A stretch of 50,933 nt of DNA, from NCBI GenBank assembly GCA_003599025.1, contig QZIL01000106.1:1-50933 (forward strand), given 5' to 3'. The notes under the pieces were generated by a model that was not told where the DNA came from, made no database searches, and saw only the letters and a program-made list of their open reading frames with translations. This DNA comes from Nitrospiraceae bacterium. GTDB taxonomy: Bacteria; Nitrospirota; Thermodesulfovibrionia; UBA6902. Both the position numbers and the translations under genes were made by a program. Of the stretch, positions 8,639 through 16,204 are shown in pieces; the first letter of the stretch is position 1, and the number at the start of each line of letters is the position of its first letter.

Positions 8639-9403
8639 TTGATCAGATTTATTGCCGCCAACAAGTGGTTTAACAGTCACCACGTACTGAAAAACATCAA
8701 TCTTGAAATCTCCAGGGGAGAGGTTATCGTCATTTGCGGGCCGAGCGGGGCAGGTAAAAGCACCCTCCTCCGGACAATTAATAAATTGGAGCAGATTGAT
8801 GAAGGGGAGATCATTGTTGACGGAATGTATCTTTCTGACCCGAAAACCGATCTTACATCCCTAAGGGCTGAAATTGGCATGGTTTTTCAGCATTTCAATC
8901 TGTATCCGCATAAATCAGCGATAAAAAACATTACGCTTGCACCGCGCAAGATCCGGGGATTAAGCAAGGTGCAGGCTACTGAAAGGGCACATAAACTGCT
9001 TGAAAAAGTCGGACTGCGCCATAAAAGTGATGCCTACCCTGTCCAGTTGTCAGGAGGTGAGCAGCAGCGTGTTGCCATAGCAAGGAGCCTTGCCATGGAA
9101 CCCAAGATCATGCTCTTTGACGAGCCTACATCAGCCCTTGATCCTGAGCTTATCAATGAAGTACTTGACGTAATGATCTCCCTTGCCAGGGAAGGAATGA
9201 CGATGGTTGTGGTTACACACGAAATCGGGTTTGCCCAGAAAGTCGCTGACAGGGTCGTCTTCATGGACAACGGAGAGATCATCGAGATCGGGACCCCGCC
9301 TGATATATTCGTAAACCCCGTCCATCAGAGGACAAGAAATTTCATGAGCAATGTATTTCATATCCCTGTCTTTGATTTTGCCCGCGAACAGGAATCATCC
9401 TGA
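8639..9403 (+). CDS. glnQ: Amino-acid ABC transporter ATP-binding protein (GlnQ type), orphan
   Basis: A 254-residue ATPase of the polar amino acid uptake family: Walker A GPSGAGKS (34-41), Q-loop [14 protein letters not shown], signature [16 protein letters not shown] (about 137-152), Walker [14 protein letters not shown] and the switch histidine in VVVTHEIGF. The start is TTG, with AGG a few bases upstream. GlnQ ATPases normally work with GlnP-type permease and a binding protein; neither is adjacent (upstream is a phosphodiesterase, downstream a convergent glycosyltransferase), so partners must be encoded elsewhere or the gene is a leftover. The specificity is inferred from sequence type only. 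Confidence 0.88.
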   Translation: MIRFIAANKWFNSHHVLKNINLEISRGEVIVICGPSGAGKSTLLRTINKLEQIDEGEIIVDGMYLSDPKTDLTSLRAEIGMVFQHFNLYPHKSAIKNITLAPRKIRGLSKVQATERAHKLLEKVGLRHKSDAYPVQLSGGEQQRVAIARSLAMEPKIMLFDEPTSALDPELINEVLDVMISLAREGMTMVVVTHEIGFAQKVADRVVFMDNGEIIEIGTPPDIFVNPVHQRTRNFMSNVFHIPVFDFAREQESS

Positions 9404-9467
9404 AAAATTCATTTGTCCGCTGAATGTCCCGTAATTATTAAAGCCTGACCTGTCCCGTTCGCAATAT

Positions 9468-11216
9468 CTATTGCCTGTCTTTGACCTCAGGCAGGTAAAC
9501 CATCACAACAGGACTGTACAGAAACAGCCCGTCACTGTCCTCAAACACACGGACCTGTTCATGACCCTTCAACCTGTCTCTCAGGATTTCTGGCTGAATA
9601 CTGTCTCCCTGGTTTGCGATTACTGCTATGACAGACGAAGCTGCTCCGCTATGTGTCTGCTTATAATATTCGGGGTTCTTATACCCCCAAGTGAATCTGA
9701 CCGATGACTTTTTTATTTTGTCGAAGGGCAGAGAGTTGCTTTCATCATGATGGTAGATGAGCTCTTTTTCTGTATAAAGATCAAGTATGGGAACTGCAAC
9801 CGAAGGACTTACTGCGGATCTGCCTGACGGCAGGACAAAGACCTCCACTTTTCCAGAATCAACGGAATCCAGATAGATACCGGCATTTCGGATATTGACC
9901 AGGCCCATGGACTGCAATAAAGGCATATATGCAAAAACAGCAACTGTTAGCGAGACAGCAACAATGCATGAAACCAGATATTTCCTTAATTCCAGTGTTG
10001 ATATCTTCTGTAATCCGTATGAAGCCATGAGCGTCAACATCGGAAAGACAACCATGACATAACGCGACCTCCTTATCTGCAGGATGACTACCAATAAAAC
10101 GAGCCATGAAATAATCAGGAACTTCGGGTCCTTCTTTTTAAAGGCTTCATAAATAGAATACAGTGCTGCTATGGTTATAAAGGGATGTACCTGATACAAA
10201 AAAGTTGAAACAAAACTCTCTCCCCATCGGCCTAAACCCGGTGCCTGATATTCACGCAGAAAATTTATCTGGCCGAAAATGAAATCATATTTCAGATATA
10301 CCACTATGCCTGCCAATACCCCGGTAATGAGGACAACTGATATGCCCCGATAAAAACAGCTACGCTTACCTGACGCAGATTTCTTGTCTCCTGTGTCTGT
10401 GATCTGTGTTCTGCGATCTGTGTTCTTTGATAAAAATACCAGAAACACGACCGCAAGCACTGACAGCATGACCCAGGCAGAGTACTTTGAAAATACAGTG
10501 CAGAATACAGATAGTGCCGCAACAGGGACCCACACCCCCCCCTCCTGCAATGCCTTCATAAATAAATATATTGAAAGAGTCAGAAGAAACATTGTAGGAA
10601 TATCCACAAGCATCAGAGGGGTCTGTGAAAAAAAATATGGTATTCCCAGCAACATTGTTCCTGCCAGAAGCCCGGTCTCTTCATTCCAGAGAGCTTTGCC
10701 AGTCAGATATGTAACAACAGCTGTTCCAGAGAAAACAATGGCTGTAAACACCTGAATGAAGGCCCTTGACTCCCCGAATATTTTAAAAATAAGTCCATGG
10801 AGAAAAGGCACAAGAGGCATGTCAGTCCATGCATAAATATCCTTTCCCCATTCTGAAATAAAATATTGCACACCATACAACTCAAGATGCTTTGCCTGCG
10901 TAAAATACCGTGACGCATCTATAATGACCTCCGGGACTTTCCAGAATATGGCGCAGACCGCAAATGAAACCGAAAACAGAAAGAACAAGGGCCGCTGCCT
11001 TGTCACAGGCGAGTTAAGCAGGGCATATATAAAAACAATACCCGCCAGCATAATCAAAACCATCCAGCCCGGTTGAGTATCTGGAAACGCCCACTTCCAG
11101 CTTGTCAGACGGTTGTCATCCGCATTACGAAAGATATACAAAAGCAAAAAAGCGGCTACAGCGCTAAGCGTTACAGTGAGGACATGCCACTTTTTATTAA
11201 ATAATGACCCGGGCAT
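9468..11216 (-). CDS. GT39/PMT-type membrane glycosyltransferase
   Basis: About 582 residues with roughly 11-12 hydrophobic helices and a C-terminal soluble part. The first large outside loop carries the DASRYFTQAKHLELYG segment, with the Asp near residue 103 expected to be the GT-C catalytic base, and the fold continues with the WNEETGLLAG and IPYFFSQTPLMLVDIP segments typical of PMT/ArnT-like enzymes that transfer a sugar from a polyprenyl phosphate donor. The acceptor is unknown. ATG 11216 follows an in-frame GTG at 11219; neither has a clear Shine-Dalgarno site. It is convergent with the ABC ATPase gene. Confidence 0.82.
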   Translation of the reverse strand: MPGSLFNKKWHVLTVTLSAVAAFLLLYIFRNADDNRLTSWKWAFPDTQPGWMVLIMLAGIVFIYALLNSPVTRQRPLFFLFSVSFAVCAIFWKVPEVIIDASRYFTQAKHLELYGVQYFISEWGKDIYAWTDMPLVPFLHGLIFKIFGESRAFIQVFTAIVFSGTAVVTYLTGKALWNEETGLLAGTMLLGIPYFFSQTPLMLVDIPTMFLLTLSIYLFMKALQEGGVWVPVAALSVFCTVFSKYSAWVMLSVLAVVFLVFLSKNTDRRTQITDTGDKKSASGKRSCFYRGISVVLITGVLAGIVVYLKYDFIFGQINFLREYQAPGLGRWGESFVSTFLYQVHPFITIAALYSIYEAFKKKDPKFLIISWLVLLVVILQIRRSRYVMVVFPMLTLMASYGLQKISTLELRKYLVSCIVAVSLTVAVFAYMPLLQSMGLVNIRNAGIYLDSVDSGKVEVFVLPSGRSAVSPSVAVPILDLYTEKELIYHHDESNSLPFDKIKKSSVRFTWGYKNPEYYKQTHSGAASSVIAVIANQGDSIQPEILRDRLKGHEQVRVFEDSDGLFLYSPVVMVYLPEVKDRQ

Positions 11217-11281
11217 CACTTAGTATACTATACTGAGACAACAGTCATAAGTTAGCAGACAGTGGAAGGAAAAAAGGGGGG

Positions 11282-11452
11282 TTACCAGGACACTACTCTG
11301 TCACAGGCAAAGATATCATCGATCACAGCTTCATAAGATATATTTTGTTTTGAAAGCTCAATAATTTTAATCTCGTGTTCCTTTGACTGCGTGTCGATGA
11401 TCTTTCTTGTCAGGTCAGTAATGCCGTTATTGATAATATGAAGGATTTTCAT
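11282..11452 (-). CDS. 56-residue DsrH/TusB-like small protein
   Basis: Starts MKILHIINNGITDLTRKI and ends CDRVVSW. The start has AGGAG 7 nt upstream, strongly supporting translation. The beta-strand start, short length and a C-terminal tail ending in a hydrophobic pair plus Trp resemble DsrH/TusB proteins, which end in a similar W-containing tail and act in sulfur relay with DsrE/TusD. It follows the DsrE-like gene by 29 nt on the same strand, so a two-gene operon is likely. It is about half the length of full TusB (around 95 residues), so the assignment is tentative; reality as a gene is much surer than the function. Confidence 0.6.
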   Translation of the reverse strand: MKILHIINNGITDLTRKIIDTQSKEHEIKIIELSKQNISYEAVIDDIFACDRVVSW

Positions 11453-11481
11453 TATTAACTCCTGTCCGGCAGATAAAAGGG

Positions 11482-11784
11482 TTAAAGCACTATTACCCTG
11501 TCAGCCACATGATTCATCGTAGCATTATCATACTGGCTTCCACATACTATTTTGTCGCAAATGCCTTCCTTGGATATCCCGTTCTTCTGGGTTGTATAAT
11601 CACAAAAACTCATACTTATTCCGGAATTTTTACATAGATTCGTTACCGAAGGATTCTGAAGGAGCCTGACCCCAGCGTCCATAAAAAAGACCATGACCTC
11701 ATGACCCTTGGAAAGGGCAGCTTTTGTCAACCCGATCAGGTCCTTTGCATGTCTGTCTGTATTAACCAGAATACCGAGTTTCAA
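11482..11784 (-). CDS. DsrE-family (sulfur relay-like) protein
   Basis: A 100-residue protein starting KLGILVNTDRHAKDLIGLTKAAL with the Rossmann-like pattern of DsrE/DsrF/TusD proteins; GHEVMVFFMDAGVRLL is the conserved second strand and loop. Cysteines occur at CKNSGISMSFC and in CDKIVCGS; in this family a cysteine in that region can carry a persulfide. The start codon is TTG with no obvious Shine-Dalgarno site. It lies between a rhodanese gene (separated by a terminator) and a DsrH/TusB-like small gene, which supports a sulfur-trafficking role by context. Confidence 0.75.
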   Translation of the reverse strand: MKLGILVNTDRHAKDLIGLTKAALSKGHEVMVFFMDAGVRLLQNPSVTNLCKNSGISMSFCDYTTQKNGISKEGICDKIVCGSQYDNATMNHVADRVIVL

Positions 11785-11831
11785 TGGATATATTGAACTT
11801 GATCATAAATTATTAGTTAAAGCTTCTGTAC

Positions 11832-11880
11832 GAAAAAAGCCAAAAAGTATAAGGCCCGGATTATAAACTTATCCGGGCCT
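11832..11880 (-). terminator. Intrinsic terminator of the rhodanese gene
   Basis: A perfect 10-bp stem (11852-11861 with 11871-11880, AGGCCCGGAT and its complement) with a 9-nt loop lies 10 nt past the rhodanese stop; on the minus strand it is followed by two T runs. Confidence 0.85.
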
Positions 11881-11890
11881 GTTATGAGTA

Positions 11891-12823
11891 CTATTTTTTC
11901 TCTTCTGCTATTTTTCCTACGATCGGGTACTTGTTATAGTCCAGACCGCTCCACTCACCCCATGATCCGACATAAACCTTTACGTTCTTATACCCAAGAA
12001 TATGTGAGAGCACAAAATATGCGTTAGCAGCCTTTATCCCGCCCTGGCAATAAGAAACAACCTCTTTGTCTTTTGTGACCCCTTTTGATTCATAAGCAGC
12101 TTTCAGGTCCGCAACAGATTTAAGAGTACCGTCTGCATTAAAGTTAGTCTTATAGTAATCGAGGTCCAGTGCACCTGGTATATGCCCTACCCTTTTATTC
12201 TTGTCATTATTTACTTCTCCTTTATACTCGCCAGTGCCGCGGGCATCAACAAGAACAAAATTCGGTTTATTCAGGTTCTTTAAAACGTCATCAGCAACTA
12301 TCCTGATAGATTCATCCGTAGCACCAACCTTGTATTTGCCGGCTTCAGCCACTTTCATGCCGGACTCAGACGCACGGTTTTCCTTGTTCCACTTAGCAAG
12401 ACCGCCATTCAGATAACTTACCTTCTTGTGACCGAAATACTCCATCAGCCAGTATGCGCCGAGAGTAAAAACACTTTCACCGTCTATTCCGTACAACACT
12501 ACATGATCATTATTATTGATGCCGAGCCTGTTCATCATGCCCTCAAACTGTGCCTTGTCAGGAGGATTGGGGCTAATTGTACCCATTAATGCGCCTATGC
12601 CCATGTATACTGAACCTGGAACATGTTTCTTTTCATAGCTCTCCTTGGCAGAAGGCCAGTTGTCCACGAAAACAATTTTTACATTATTCAGGTTGTCTGC
12701 AAGCCACTGTGTTTCGACCACAGCGCCTCCGTCTTTTGCATACGCATCCTGAAATCCGGCAAATACAGACACCATAAAAAGAACTGAAATGATACAGATT
12801 ACGGCTTTTCTACGTAAACGCAT
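11891..12823 (-). CDS. Periplasmic two-domain rhodanese (thiosulfate/3-mercaptopyruvate sulfurtransferase)
   Basis: A 310-residue exported protein: basic start MRLRRK, hydrophobic core and signal cleavage near DAYA-KDG (about 29). Two rhodanese domains follow (about 32-165 and 175-300). The second contains the active-site loop CQGGIK at VVSYCQGGIKAAN; the first has a non-catalytic loop (VVLYGIDGES) in the equivalent place, as usual for tandem sulfurtransferases. It transfers sulfane sulfur to cyanide or thiols. AAGGAGG lies 6 nt upstream of the ATG. Neighbouring DsrE/DsrH-like genes suggest a sulfur theme, though a terminator separates them. Confidence 0.92.
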   Translation of the reverse strand: MRLRRKAVICIISVLFMVSVFAGFQDAYAKDGGAVVETQWLADNLNNVKIVFVDNWPSAKESYEKKHVPGSVYMGIGALMGTISPNPPDKAQFEGMMNRLGINNNDHVVLYGIDGESVFTLGAYWLMEYFGHKKVSYLNGGLAKWNKENRASESGMKVAEAGKYKVGATDESIRIVADDVLKNLNKPNFVLVDARGTGEYKGEVNNDKNKRVGHIPGALDLDYYKTNFNADGTLKSVADLKAAYESKGVTKDKEVVSYCQGGIKAANAYFVLSHILGYKNVKVYVGSWGEWSGLDYNKYPIVGKIAEEKK

Positions 12824-13012
12824 TTTTCCTCCTTTTCGAACGGCTATTATTAAGTGGTATAGCTGATTCTGAAATAGAATGCCTTCATATTAAATAATAC
12901 CATACCATTTCATGTCAAGTGATATAAGGATCACATATGCAGTGAAAAAAAACATTTATGGCACAACTATATATAACGGAACAGACTTACTCCTCAATTT
13001 GATGGTATTGAT
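12824..13012. other. AT-rich intergenic stretch upstream of the rhodanese gene
   Basis: No open frame with a ribosome binding site and no GG-N10-GC element seen. It should contain the rhodanese promoter, but no convincing -35/-10 pair was identified. Confidence 0.4.
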
Positions 13013-13409
13013 TAGAGCCTATCTAAATAGATATTAATAAAAAATGCCTGCATACAGTAAGTCGATTCGACCATCATCCGATCATGAGACCCGATTCGGG
13101 TGAGCATCCAGACGTCATCCCCGTGAAAACAGGACCATAATTCAATAAAAAACTGGATTACCTCGAACAGACTGTGTCACAATTGCGGAATATACGCTTT
13201 GTGTCATTCCTGCGAATGCAGGAATCTCGCTATTCCAGGCACTTTCAAAAGGCATAGATTCCGGCACTAAGGCCGGAATGACAATTGTGACACAGTCTGT
13301 TGATCCGGAATGACAATACAAGCCTTTTCCCTATTGAGACACAGTCTGTTCGCGGGAATCCAGAAATATAGTTATTCTATGATTAGAACCTGTTTTGAGA
13401 TAGGTTCTA
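13013..13409. mobile_element. MITE-like element with terminal inverted repeats
   Basis: TAGAGCCTATCT (13013-13024) and AGATAGGTTCTA (13398-13409) are inverted copies matching at 11 of 12 positions and bound a 397-bp stretch with no coding potential. The right end, with its preceding AACCTGTTTTG, recurs almost identically at 21177-21199. A smaller palindromic element (13166-13301) is nested inside. No transposase gene is present. Non-autonomous transposon or repeat cassette is an inference. Confidence 0.5.
13166..13301. repeat. Nested 136-bp palindromic element, perfect 20-bp terminal inverted repeats
   Basis: AACAGACTGTGTCACAATTG (13166-13185) is perfectly repeated in inverted orientation at 13282-13301; a partial third copy (GACACAGTCTGTTCG) follows near 13337. 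The interior carries GTCATTCC ... GGAATGAC palindromes of the type seen in other gaps of this window. Confidence 0.8.
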
Positions 13410-13487
13410 GTACGGCCTGCGGGATTAATGCATATCTATTTCGGACAATTTACCTGCGGAACATGGCCGTATAAAATCGTGGCACAG

Positions 13488-13525
13488 ACATTGCCCCGGG
13501 AAATGCTAATATCCCGGGGCAATGT
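13488..13525 (-). terminator. Hairpin overlapping the cytochrome c stop codon
   Basis: A perfect 14-bp GC-rich stem (13488-13501 with 13512-13525) with a 10-nt loop. The 3' end of the cytochrome gene forms one arm and its TAG stop lies in the loop. There is no strong T run on the minus strand, so it may stabilise the mRNA 3' end rather than terminate alone. Confidence 0.6.
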
Positions 13526-13865
13526 TTTCCTGTACTTTTTTCCCTTTAAGCGTCGAGAGGTAAGATACGATGTCCTTCATCTCCTGAGAATTCACGTCAA
13601 GAGTTTTCCCATCCATCGCATTTTCTATGCAGAAATTGATGACACCTCCGATGCTGGTGATCTCTTCCCCGAGGACAACAAAGGTCTTTTTGCTGCCATC
13701 TATATCACCACCGCCTGAATGGCATGTATTACAGCTCTTGCCATTTGTCCCCAGACTGCTGTCATTAAAGAGGACCTTCCCTTTTTTAACATCACCTGAA
13801 TGTGCGGCACCCATAGCAAGGACTACAACTGCGGCAATCACAACTAACATCCCGAAGACTTTCAT
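13506..13865 (-). CDS. Monoheme class I cytochrome c
   Basis: A 119-residue secreted electron carrier. The signal peptide covers residues 1-23 (MKVFGMLVVIAAVVVLAMGA). The single heme site is CNTCH (45-49), with Met84 or Met96 as the likely distal ligand, followed by the C-terminal helix DIVSYLSTLKG usual in class I cytochromes. An AGGAGGAGG-rich site lies about 6 nt upstream. It stands alone between a repeat region and the DUF3373 gene; a periplasmic shuttle role is inferred. Confidence 0.9.
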   Translation of the reverse strand: MKVFGMLVVIAAVVVLAMGAAHSGDVKKGKVLFNDSSLGTNGKSCNTCHSGGGDIDGSKKTFVVLGEEITSIGGVINFCIENAMDGKTLDVNSQEMKDIVSYLSTLKGKKVQENIAPGY

Positions 13866-14112
13866 TTTAATACCTCCTCCTGCTGATTAATTATTTCAAG
13901 CTGAATCATTATGCTTTCCATGGACATTATAATGTGTTTCTTATCCGAAGGCGGGCAACCTCTGCTGCTTTCGCTGTTCCGGGTCCGCATACGAGTGATT
14001 ATCTTACGTTATCACAGAAAGACAATTTTTTTACGTTGAGAAAGGCATGTCTGAAAGGTACCGCATGATACACATTTCAAACATGCCCTCTCTGATTCAA
14101 ATACTCTCCTCT

Positions 14113-15744
14113 TTAGAACGATATATCCAGAGTCAGATAAATGTCCTGCGCGCTCTTCAGCGGTGCCAGCATCTGTGTTCCTGCCGGGTCTGTTGTATTT
14201 AAATCATCTATTTCCTTCGGCTCACCGATCCAGTTGTTGCTTCCTGTATATTTAAACTTGTAATACTGATAGCCGAGCCGGACAAATGCCTTGCCGAATT
14301 TAGAAACTGGAGTTCCGGGCAGTTCCTGTATCACATACCCTTCATAAACAGATCCTCTTGTACCCAGTTTGCTTGTCCAGAGATCATCAGCAGCCGGGGC
14401 AAATGTGATCCAGTACTTTGAACCATAATTATATTCGAGTCCAACCTTCGTACCCGTTTTTTTGATGTCATATCTTGCCCCTGCATAAATCGAGCTTCCG
14501 GTATGGCCGTCATTACCCTGGCCGCCTGCCTGCATCGGATCACCGTCATCATAAAGCAGGCCGTACCCGCCTTTTGTCCATGTAGTCCCCCCGTCCATTG
14601 AGAAGAAGTCCAGTTCATACAAATTTTCATTAGGATAAGTTTTGCTCATGGCCCCTGATACAAAAAGATTGAGGTCACCAAAACCTATATCTTTAATCCT
14701 GCCATTGACATAGACCCCGAAGTTGTCAATGTCTCCAAGGTTCGTAGACACGCCTCCATCCGGAAGGGTATCGAATATATTGTTTGCTCTTACTACCTGA
14801 AGTTCAATATTGAGGTCGTCTGTAAATATGGGATCAATAAATAATCCGACAAAATCAGTGTCCTTCGTAACATTGGACCCCGGGACATCAGTATTAAAAC
14901 CGCTGTCATATCCGCGGCCGTAGCAGAACTTGGCATAAGCACCGGGCAATGCTTCAATATCAGGAGCATACCCGATCGTCAGCCCGTCAAATGCGTAATC
15001 AATCAAGTGTCCGGCAACCCCGGCAGTGCCAATCTTATCGGTGTTCTGCCTGATATTTGTAGGTACTCCCTGAGTTGAGTACCTCCTGCCTATCGAAAAC
15101 CATACGGGGGTGTCAGCTATGTTGCTCCATGTGGCAAAGGCATAGTCCACCCTCAATACATTGTCCTGGGGCACATATCCGACTGTCCCGTCAAACGCCC
15201 CCATGGCCCTGTCTGCAAAGTAACTGCCCTGTACAGGGGACATGCTGCTGTGTCCCCACACTTTATACATAGACAGACGGGACGCTACTGTAAGATTTTC
15301 ATATACGTCTGCATTAAGTTTAAGCCTGAAACGGTTGAACATAACTGAATCGTTCTCGGCAGTATACTCCTCAACCGGAGTTGAACGGAAAAGCGTGGTC
15401 ATCCCCGGCATCGGGTAATTAGGGACAGAATAGGAAGCCGACGGACTATACTGCATATATTCGCCGACCCTGCCCTTAAGTGAATCGATCCTGAACCTGT
15501 ACTCCCCGCCGATTGTAAGCCACGACCATTTGCTTTCCACATCAGATGCTTTTTCTTCTGCTGCAGATACCCTCTTGTCCTGAAAACTCTCCTGTGTCTT
15601 CATCTTTTTCAGTTCTTTTTTCATTTCCTCAAGCTGATTGCTCATGTCGAGTATTTTCTGCTCAAGGTCCCCTTCAGCAGCAGCAAAGAGATAGGCAGGG
15701 AGAACAAGGAGAGAAAGAATAAAAATGACAACAAAACGTTTCAT
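14113..15744 (-). CDS. DUF3373 outer-membrane beta-barrel (porin-like) protein
   Basis: About 543 residues: signal peptide (MKRFVVIFILSLLVLPAYLF, cleavage near AAA), a short coiled coil (about 24-62, EQKILDMSNQLEEMKKELKK) as in trimeric porins, then a beta-rich barrel beginning at WLTIGGEYRFRIDSL and ending with the C-terminal phenylalanine (LTLDISF) used for outer-membrane assembly. This is the layout of DUF3373 proteins of Nitrospirota and Desulfobacterota. AGGAGG 5 nt upstream selects the ATG at 15744 over an in-frame ATG ten codons earlier. A sigma-54 promoter and enhancer-like boxes lie upstream and a sigma-54 activator gene precedes it. The transported substrate is unknown. Confidence 0.88.
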   Translation of the reverse strand: MKRFVVIFILSLLVLPAYLFAAAEGDLEQKILDMSNQLEEMKKELKKMKTQESFQDKRVSAAEEKASDVESKWSWLTIGGEYRFRIDSLKGRVGEYMQYSPSASYSVPNYPMPGMTTLFRSTPVEEYTAENDSVMFNRFRLKLNADVYENLTVASRLSMYKVWGHSSMSPVQGSYFADRAMGAFDGTVGYVPQDNVLRVDYAFATWSNIADTPVWFSIGRRYSTQGVPTNIRQNTDKIGTAGVAGHLIDYAFDGLTIGYAPDIEALPGAYAKFCYGRGYDSGFNTDVPGSNVTKDTDFVGLFIDPIFTDDLNIELQVVRANNIFDTLPDGGVSTNLGDIDNFGVYVNGRIKDIGFGDLNLFVSGAMSKTYPNENLYELDFFSMDGGTTWTKGGYGLLYDDGDPMQAGGQGNDGHTGSSIYAGARYDIKKTGTKVGLEYNYGSKYWITFAPAADDLWTSKLGTRGSVYEGYVIQELPGTPVSKFGKAFVRLGYQYYKFKYTGSNNWIGEPKEIDDLNTTDPAGTQMLAPLKSAQDIYLTLDISF

Positions 15745-15842
15745 AGATCCTCCTGTTTGTTTTGGTGAGACCATCTTATGTGGCCTTTATCGCGCTGTGA
15801 AACCAGCGATTTAATTGTATCTGGGTAGACTAGGAGGGATAT

Positions 15843-15858
15843 GGCAATTCCAGTGCCA
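15843..15858 (-). promoter_or_regulatory. Sigma-54 (-24/-12) promoter of the DUF3373 gene
   Basis: On the minus strand TGGCAC-N5-TTGCC, with exactly 10 nt between the GG and GC doublets. The predicted start near 15832 gives an 88-nt leader. Confidence 0.82.
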
Positions 15859-15955
15859 GTGAGGATGGTATTTTGTAACTATATGATTTATTTTGGAATA
15901 TTAAAGCGAAAAAAGGGGAAGGGACAATAATCAGGTCATGCAGCAACAACTATGA

Positions 15956-16021
15956 GTTTCAAAGCGTTTCATTTCATTCCACTGTGTTTCAAGATGTTTC
16001 AATTTCATCCAATTATGAAAC
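15956..16021. promoter_or_regulatory. Phased GTTTCA box array, candidate enhancer (UAS)
   Basis: GTTTCA begins at 15956, 15966, 15986 and 15996, and its inverse TGAAAC at 16016: every interval is 10 or 20 bp, about one or two helical turns. The array lies roughly 125-190 bp upstream of the predicted DUF3373 transcription start, the usual distance for an enhancer-binding protein, and the activator gene is adjacent. Confidence 0.7.
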
Positions 16022-16040
16022 ACTCTGAATATCTATTACT

Positions 16041-16201
16041 AATTAGTATCAGTTGCGGAAAGTGATAATTTGATATTGACATGTCATTTCGAGCGAAGCG
16101 AGAAATCTTAACCAGTTGCAATACCGAAAGATTTCTCCCGCTGGTCGAAATGACAATACAGCTACGTAAGTATTGTACAGTTTCCGCAACAGGAACTAAT
16201 T
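16041..16201. mobile_element. 161-bp MITE-like element
   Basis: Terminal inverted repeats of 21 nt (16041-16061 and 16181-16201) match at about 18 positions and start AATTAGT / end ACTAATT, with a perfect GTTGCGGAAA core. An inner inverted pair TGTCATTTCGA / TCGAAATGACA (16082-16092, 16145-16155) nests within. It ends 3 nt from the stop codon of the activator gene. No coding capacity. Confidence 0.7.
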
Positions 16202-16204
16202 AAA

